DNA of 64,000 nt from Leptolyngbya sp. 'hensonii' (lineage in GTDB: Bacteria > Cyanobacteriota > Cyanobacteriia > GCF-001939115), in NCBI RefSeq assembly GCF_001939115.1, contig NZ_MQTZ01000012.1:73783-137782 (forward strand). The letters are read 5' to 3'. This document shows positions 60,301 through 64,000 of this stretch, piece after piece. Below the pieces are notes generated by a model, which was not told where the DNA came from, searched no databases, and saw nothing but the letters and a program-made list of their open reading frames with translations. Position 1 is the stretch's first letter, and each line of letters opens with the position of its first letter. Position numbers and translations under genes: made by a program.

Positions 60301-61999
60301 GTTGCAGAGCCAACTGAACCTGACTGAACTCCTGCAGGATTTGGGCCATACTCGGAGTTCTAGGGAGACTCACCCCCAATTTTTCCAGGGTGTCCAGGGC
60401 CAGGGTAATTCCTGCCAAATGCTGATTGCGGGCCGCATAGCTCTGGATCGTGACCTGAATGACTTTGATCCGATCCAGAATGGTGTGGGTTTGCTGGGTG
60501 AAAATCTCGACCCAGATCGCCATTTGGCCAAAATGGCCTGTGAGGTAGGCGACCTCGACAGCAATTTCGTAGAGTTGCAGCGTGAAGGCATAGCGATCGT
60601 GCCAACAGGTAGGCGTCAGCAGGCTAATCCCTGTCTGAACATAGTCGAGGGCTGCGGCATAGGCAGCGGCAGTTTTGGCTTTGCGTCCGGCTAGGAGATT
60701 GAGCTGGGCCAATTCCTCGCGCGCCTCCGGTCGATCGAGGAGAGACACTCCCATGTTGAGTTGATTCACAATGTCGAAAATCTTGTTTTCTCGCTGGGCG
60801 ATCGGGATTTTCTGCAGCAAGAGTTGACCAATGTGGTGATGAATCAGGGGGGTGCGATCGCTGGGAATCAGGGAATAGGCTGCCTGCTGCACCCGATCGT
60901 GCAAAAACTGATACTCGATCGTAGTACCCTGGGTCAGGGCATCTGAGATTTCTGCGGCATCCAGCACCTGGGGCAGGCGATACCCGGTTCCCATTGGGAC
61001 GATCAATCCGGCCTGAATGGCATCCCACAGACTCTGAGCAACCTGACCCAGGGGCTGTTCTGCGACGATCGCCACAGTGGGTAAGTCAAACTGGCTCCCA
61101 ATACAGGCAGCCAACTGCAACAGATATTGGGTCGGTAGGGGAAGTTTGGCAATCTTCCGAATCATCAGTTCAACCACATTGTCCGTGATGCCCTGTTGCT
61201 GGATTTGCTCCAAATTCCACTGCCATGTCCGGGTTATGACCTCAAACCAGATCAAATGGTTTTCTGATAAGGTTCGGAGCAGTTGAATCAGAAAGAAAGG
61301 ATTGCCAGAGGTTTTCTCGAACAACAGGGATGCCAGGGGAGCTACCGCCCCTACAGGCCTATGCAAAGTTTCTGCCACCAGTTGGGTGACCCGCTCCAGA
61401 GGCAGAGGTTCTAGCTGGATTTCGGTCACGATCGTCCCCAATTGCCGCATGGCCTCAACCGATTGGCTCAGGGGATGGGTCGAATTCACTTCGTTATCCC
61501 GATAGGCATAGATAATCAGGTGATAACGATGGTCCGCCTCTGCCATGTAAGCTTGCAGGGATTGCAGGGATGCAATATCAGCCCACTGCACGTCATCCAT
61601 AAAGATCACCAGGGGATGCTCTGGATGGGGTAGGGTCCGGACAAACTGGATGAAGGTCCGGGTCAGTCGATTTGCAGCTTCGATCGCCCCTAATTCTGGC
61701 ACTGGCGGCTGTTTGCCAATCATCAGTTCCAGTTCGGGGATGGCTTCCACCATCAACTGGCCATTACTGCCCAGGTTGGCGAGAAACCGATCGCGCCAAT
61801 ATTGCAATCGGGTTTCCGGTTCAGTCAACAATTGGCGAATTAAGCCACGATAGGCTTGCAAAGGAGCCGCCAGGGGCACATGGCGCTGCAACTGATCGAA
61901 CTTTCCAGATGCAAAATAACCCTTCTGGCGGGTTAGTCCTCGCAGCACTTCATGGATCAGGGCCGTTTTGCCGATGCCAGCAGACCCCCTGACCAGCAC
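57392..61999 (-). CDS. HstK-type kinase, C-terminal part (AAA-GAF-histidine kinase), split by frameshift
   Basis: The larger part of a 1891-aa protein broken by one missing base (see 61957). This part (1535 codons from the first in-frame start, not a true initiation site) begins in the AAA/NACHT-like ATPase: Walker A RGSAGIGKTALIHEVL, Walker B PLVIFMDDVQWAD. A long helical TPR-like region (~300-1000) leads to a GAF domain (~1040-1170), coiled coil, H-box LGQLTASVAHEINTPLG (~His1213), and ATPase (VNLVDNAIDAM, DSGCGI, GEGSGLGLHIV). The design matches dual Ser/Thr-His kinases such as HstK of Anabaena. Stop codon overlaps the start of the hybrid kinase. All downstream domains are complete, with no further damage seen. 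Confidence 0.9.
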   Translation of the reverse strand: MLVRGSAGIGKTALIHEVLRGLTRQKGYFASGKFDQLQRHVPLAAPLQAYRGLIRQLLTEPETRLQYWRDRFLANLGSNGQLMVEAIPELELMIGKQPPVPELGAIEAANRLTRTFIQFVRTLPHPEHPLVIFMDDVQWADIASLQSLQAYMAEADHRYHLIIYAYRDNEVNSTHPLSQSVEAMRQLGTIVTEIQLEPLPLERVTQLVAETLHRPVGAVAPLASLLFEKTSGNPFFLIQLLRTLSENHLIWFEVITRTWQWNLEQIQQQGITDNVVELMIRKIAKLPLPTQYLLQLAACIGSQFDLPTVAIVAEQPLGQVAQSLWDAIQAGLIVPMGTGYRLPQVLDAAEISDALTQGTTIEYQFLHDRVQQAAYSLIPSDRTPLIHHHIGQLLLQKIPIAQRENKIFDIVNQLNMGVSLLDRPEAREELAQLNLLAGRKAKTAAAYAAALDYVQTGISLLTPTCWHDRYAFTLQLYEIAVEVAYLTGHFGQMAIWVEIFTQQTHTILDRIKVIQVTIQSYAARNQHLAGITLALDTLEKLGVSLPRTPSMAQILQEFSQVQLALQQHNPGDLLHLPEMAEPDKLAASQILANISGVTAIAEPILIPITLLHHIRLLLNYGNSPFAAHAYCGYGILTHVFLQDSETTYQFGQLALQLVERSQTNVLNTKIFQLVGAYTIHWTSHLREALPFFDRAIVSGPENGDLEFAGYAAMTKCQYLYFLGQELTELNQTLIDYNQTLGKLNQTASASRTQILQQAVLNLSTPSHHPWDLTGDLLKEMEFVEKIRAVNDRLGLHYFYSHKLILSTLFGEYEQGLANSKQAELYLDGVEEFFNVPIFYFYDALVRLQNWDAVTDGDRAEFLEKIDANQDKLQSWARQAPMNFQHKKDLVAAEKQRVLGQYLEAMDLYDRAIMGARENNYIQEEALASELAARFYLAQGRTRIAQAYLTDAYEAYDRWGAKAKVIDLETRYPTLVPDHRVGGSREVRQWLSSSDSYSSSARLLDLATVFKASQAIAQEIHLERLLTTLMQVVMENAGAQTGILLLKEEEQWQIAIHCTALQFCSLQSKPMQGSQDIPVTVVHYVENTQTIVVIDVVAMPTPFTADPYWRKRQPQSVLCAPIVNQARLMGMLYLENWTTGGTFTHDWQELVQLIASQAAISLENARLYSTLERKVNDRTQDLSQALAHLQATQQELIQSEKMAALGQLTASVAHEINTPLGVIRSAISNIMAAFSNSLQQLPSLLQRLSPQQQSAFLTLVKAALQEQQAPSTKAERQRQRHLQTILAEQGILDAESIATQLTLLRLGQNLAPYQSILSDPNCSAILQVAYNLVLQNQNANCIQQEVDRAGKIVFALKTYSHHNASREESLTPITDSIEVALTLYQRHFKQDIEMIRCYAAEVPKVRCNPDELTQVWVNLVDNAIDAMGQKGTLEITVTQTADRGVVAITDSGCGISPDIQSHIFEPFFTTKPRGEGSGLGLHIVRQIVDKHAGEIQVHSQPGRTTFTIQLPLPEIAPSSTNSHQPDSLMQDCPGDD

Positions 62000-63066
62000 G
62001 AGCTCACCCCCCCCTGACTGATCCGCTCAAAGGCTGCCAGCAAGGTTTTGACCTGACTTTCTCGGCCATAGAGCTTCTGGGGAATATTGAATTGGGCCAT
62101 ATCATCCACCTGGCCTGGGATGAAATGGGCGATCGTGCCGATTGTGCGGTATTGATCCAGACATAGCTCCAGATCCGCTTTCAGTCCCAGAGGACTTTGA
62201 TAGCGATCCTCAGCATTTTTCGCCATCAATTTCAGGACCATTCTGGACAGGGTTTCGGGAATGGCAGGCTTCACTGCTGACTCCAAACGTCTGATCAACT
62301 CATGGGGCGGGACCGGCTCTTTGGCCAGGTGGCAATACACCAGATCCAGGGGGTCTTGGGATGGAAAAGGAAGCTGACCTGTCAGCAATTCGTAGAAAGT
62401 CACCCCCAGGGAATAAAAATCTGTCCGGTAGTCAATGCCCCGGTTCATCCGGCCTGTTTGTTCCGGGGAGAGGTAGGCCAGTGTTCCCTCCAGTTCCTCT
62501 GGGGGTTTCAGAGCCTGGGTTTCCTGGGGGAGGAGAGAGGCCAACCCAAAGTCTGTCAGGGTGATCTGTCCGGTTTCGGGTTGAATCAGGATATTCGCAG
62601 GCTTAATATCTTTATGAATAATTCTTTGCTGGCGTAGCTCCTGGAGGATCTCTGCCAATTGCAGGGCAATGCCAAGGAACTCCTCCAGGGTCAGAGGGTG
62701 CTCCTGCACATAGTCTCGCAGGGAGAGATCGCCATGATCCGGCATAACCAATACCAATCGGTGACCCCAGGGTTCTAAGCCCAGAGGACGAACCACTCCG
62801 GACAGATGCAACCTCCGAGTCAGGGTGTAATGATTCCGCAGGCGCAACATATCACTGACGCTGGGGTGTTCCTGCTTTAAGAGCTTTAACACCACAGGTT
62901 GCCGATCGAACTCTCCCATGCCCCGATAGACCAGGGTTCTGTTACCCTCATAGAGGAGATGAATCAGGCGATAGGAAGCAATCTGAGGCAATGGGAGAGT
63001 CATGCCGTAAGCGCTATGAGGGTTAGAGTGAAGGGGATTCTGTTCTGAATCTTGAGTGAGATCCAT
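61957..63066 (-). CDS. HstK-type kinase, N-terminal Ser/Thr kinase part, ends after frameshift
   Basis: 369 codons from ATG 63066. Residues ~30-285 are a Ser/Thr protein kinase: nucleotide loop LLYEGNRTLVYRG, VVLKLLK (Lys), HKDIKPANILI (catalytic loop, HKD for HRD), TDFGLAS, LSPEQTGRMNRGIDYRTDFYSLG. Then the linker to the AAA module, KLYGRESQVKTLLAAFERISQGG. At the G8 run (plus-strand C8 62007-62014) the frame breaks: this frame ends in the spurious tail VSSCWSGGLLASAKRP, whereas one extra G restores SQGGGELVLVRGSAGIGKT and joins the Walker A of the 57392 frame. Either a sequencing error, a natural inactivating mutation or slippage at a homopolymer. The catalytic kinase domain is intact even if truncated. 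Confidence 0.88.
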   Translation of the reverse strand: MDLTQDSEQNPLHSNPHSAYGMTLPLPQIASYRLIHLLYEGNRTLVYRGMGEFDRQPVVLKLLKQEHPSVSDMLRLRNHYTLTRRLHLSGVVRPLGLEPWGHRLVLVMPDHGDLSLRDYVQEHPLTLEEFLGIALQLAEILQELRQQRIIHKDIKPANILIQPETGQITLTDFGLASLLPQETQALKPPEELEGTLAYLSPEQTGRMNRGIDYRTDFYSLGVTFYELLTGQLPFPSQDPLDLVYCHLAKEPVPPHELIRRLESAVKPAIPETLSRMVLKLMAKNAEDRYQSPLGLKADLELCLDQYRTIGTIAHFIPGQVDDMAQFNIPQKLYGRESQVKTLLAAFERISQGGVSSCWSGGLLASAKRP

Positions 63067-63092
63067 TAGGTCAAATATTCCCTTGGAAGGTA

Positions 63093-63126
63093 TCTTTTAT
63101 CGCTATCTTTCTTTTATCGCTATCTT
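63093..63126. repeat. tandem duplicated 17-bp direct repeat in a divergent promoter region
   Basis: TCTTTTATCGCTATCTT occurs twice in immediate succession (63093-63109 and 63110-63126), 27-60 bases upstream of the HstK-type ATG and 53-86 bases upstream of the secreted-protein ATG. This position between divergent starts suits a binding site for a regulator or a recent duplication. No known motif was recognised. Confidence 0.8.
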
Positions 63127-63178
63127 TATTGTGACCGATGAGCCGTAATGAGCATCCCCACTCTAAGGAGTTCCATCT

Positions 63179-64000
63179 ATGAAGGCCATCCAACAGCACG
63201 GGTTGACTTCCCTGCTCCTGGTCTGTTTGCAGATCCTGCTGTGGTGGGGGATGTGCTGCAGCCCTGTCCTGGCCGTCCGCATTCCTGTCACGACGATCGA
63301 GGATGGCGGTCCTGGTTCCCTGCGGGCTGCGATCGAACAGTCCAATGCCAGTTCCGAAGATGACACGATTGACCTGACTGGGGTGAACGGTACGATCCGG
63401 CTGCACAGCCCTCTGCCCCGGTTACAGGGACCGCTAACCCTTCTGGGGAATGGGGATGACACCCTGAGTGGGGACGACCACTATCGGGTGCTGTGGGTCG
63501 ATCGGGGGCCGGTATCCTTGAGCCATCTCACGATCGCGGATGGGCTGGCTAAGGGAGAGGATGGGTATGGCGGAGCTGGCGCGGCTGCAGGCATGGGCGG
63601 GGGTCTGTTCATCCAGGAGGGGCCAGTCATCCTGACCGATGTCACCTTCAGCCGCAATCGGGCGATCGGGGGTCGGGGTGGAGAGGTTCCCCAGCCAGTC
63701 AGCGGCCAGATCGAGAACCGGGCCAAGCGCTTCAATGTCAACCGGGGGGCCATCTCAGAAATCAATGGCATTAACTTTGATAGCCACAATGCACCTGAAT
63801 TGAGTCCGGCGGGCCTCCGAATTATCGGCAGTCAAGCCAAGTACAAAGTAAATCGGGGAGCCCTGGCTGGGATCAACGGAATTGGGGTAAACGGAATTGG
63901 GACGATCGCCTTTGGCGGTGGGGGGGGCTTCGGTGGGTTCGGTAATGGGGGCAATGGCGGCAATGGCGGCAATGGCGGTGCGGAAGGGGGCCATGGCGGC
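63179..64000 (+). CDS. secreted beta-helix/Gly-rich surface protein, 3' end cut by window edge
   Basis: An open frame from ATG 63179 runs to the edge (274 codons, no stop). An AAGGAG ribosome-binding site lies about nine bases upstream. A signal sequence (MKAIQQHGLTSLLLVCLQILLWWGMCCSPVLA) precedes TTIEDGGPGSLRAAIEQSNASSEDDTIDLTG, the N-terminal motif of CSLREAI/choice-of-anchor and Pmp-like right-handed beta-helix surface proteins. Further on come LSHLTIADGLAKGEDGYGGAGAAAGMGGGLFI, VILTDVTFSRNRAIGG, two VNRGA(I/L)xxINGI repeats, and a Gly/Asn-rich stretch (FGGFGNGGNGGNGG). The product is expected outside the cell. Divergent from the HstK-type kinase. Confidence 0.82.
   Translation, partial: MKAIQQHGLTSLLLVCLQILLWWGMCCSPVLAVRIPVTTIEDGGPGSLRAAIEQSNASSEDDTIDLTGVNGTIRLHSPLPRLQGPLTLLGNGDDTLSGDDHYRVLWVDRGPVSLSHLTIADGLAKGEDGYGGAGAAAGMGGGLFIQEGPVILTDVTFSRNRAIGGRGGEVPQPVSGQIENRAKRFNVNRGAISEINGINFDSHNAPELSPAGLRIIGSQAKYKVNRGALAGINGIGVNGIGTIAFGGGGGFGGFGNGGNGGNGGNGGAEGGHGG

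Noticed and set aside
1..64000. tRNA or rRNA genes
   Set aside because: Intergenic spaces were scanned by eye for T-loop (GTTCRANNC) and rRNA-like stretches; none fitted. A covariance-model search would be decisive.

Overview
The window is chromosomal DNA from a cyanobacterium, most likely a filamentous, gliding, Leptolyngbya/Oscillatoria-like strain. Evidence read directly: frequent HIP1 octamers (GCGATCGC), a divinyl-protochlorophyllide reductase (bciB), a CpeT/CpcT-type bilin lyase, aerobic hemF, the cyanobacterial arginine-degrading enzyme AgrE/ArgZ, several cyanobacteria-restricted families (DUF3285, DUF3747, DUF4278, YlqD), multidomain GAF/PAS sensor kinases, and an hpsL-N-O-P-like hormogonium-polysaccharide cluster. 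No rRNA, tRNA or CRISPR array was seen.

Layout. 1-887: 3'-truncated tyrosine integrase running off the left edge. 1017-2072: CobW/COG0523 GTPase. 2129-9910: minus-strand housekeeping block (MBL-fold protein, trpG, dgkA, ybeY, DUF3285, prfB with its programmed +1 frameshift, Bax-inhibitor-1 protein, triple-GAF histidine kinase). 9911-11127: gene-poor, one small ORF. 11128-19365: agrE, a nucleosidase plus lpxD, DUF4870, an N-acetylmuramidase with a duplicated N-terminal module, bciB, rsmB. 19439-29628: mixed small and hypothetical genes including two pentapeptide-repeat genes, HU, a Tat-exported ferritin-like protein, a 157-bp MITE with intact 8-bp target duplication, a methyltransferase, a CpeT-like lyase and a STAS protein. 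30180-36171: hemF, SRPBCC protein, speA, HNH endonuclease, DHH phosphoesterase. 36407-47044: minus-strand series ending in the hps-type exopolysaccharide operon, preceded by a caspase-fold protein whose catalytic His/Cys are Tyr/Ser, by sat, and by a DUF3747-DUF4214-SPOR envelope protein. 47563-53357: AI-2E transporter, a second small pentapeptide protein, pyruvate dehydrogenase E2, YlqD protein, acyl-ACP synthetase. 53706-63066: a very large signalling pair, a Ser/Thr-kinase/AAA/GAF/histidine-kinase (HstK type) split by a one-base frameshift in a G8 run, translationally coupled to a REC-PAS-HK-REC hybrid kinase. 63179-64000+: start of a secreted beta-helix, Gly-rich protein running off the right edge.

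Working together: agrE and speA are two exits from arginine (to ornithine/proline plus ammonia, and to agmatine/polyamines). bciB, hemF and the CpeT-like gene serve tetrapyrrole and bilin metabolism. The hps genes, SPOR/DUF3747 protein, muramidase, lpxD and dgkA point to envelope and extracellular-matrix work. The sensor kinases and STAS protein are signalling capacity with no target visible here.

The most notable items are the homopolymer frameshift in the HstK-type kinase, the YS-type pseudo-orthocaspase just upstream of the polysaccharide operon, the MITE, and a family of GTTGC/GCAAC palindromes at convergent gene ends. No clearly new multi-gene system was recognised; findings are ranked accordingly. 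Family assignments come from motif recognition and memory, without a database search.
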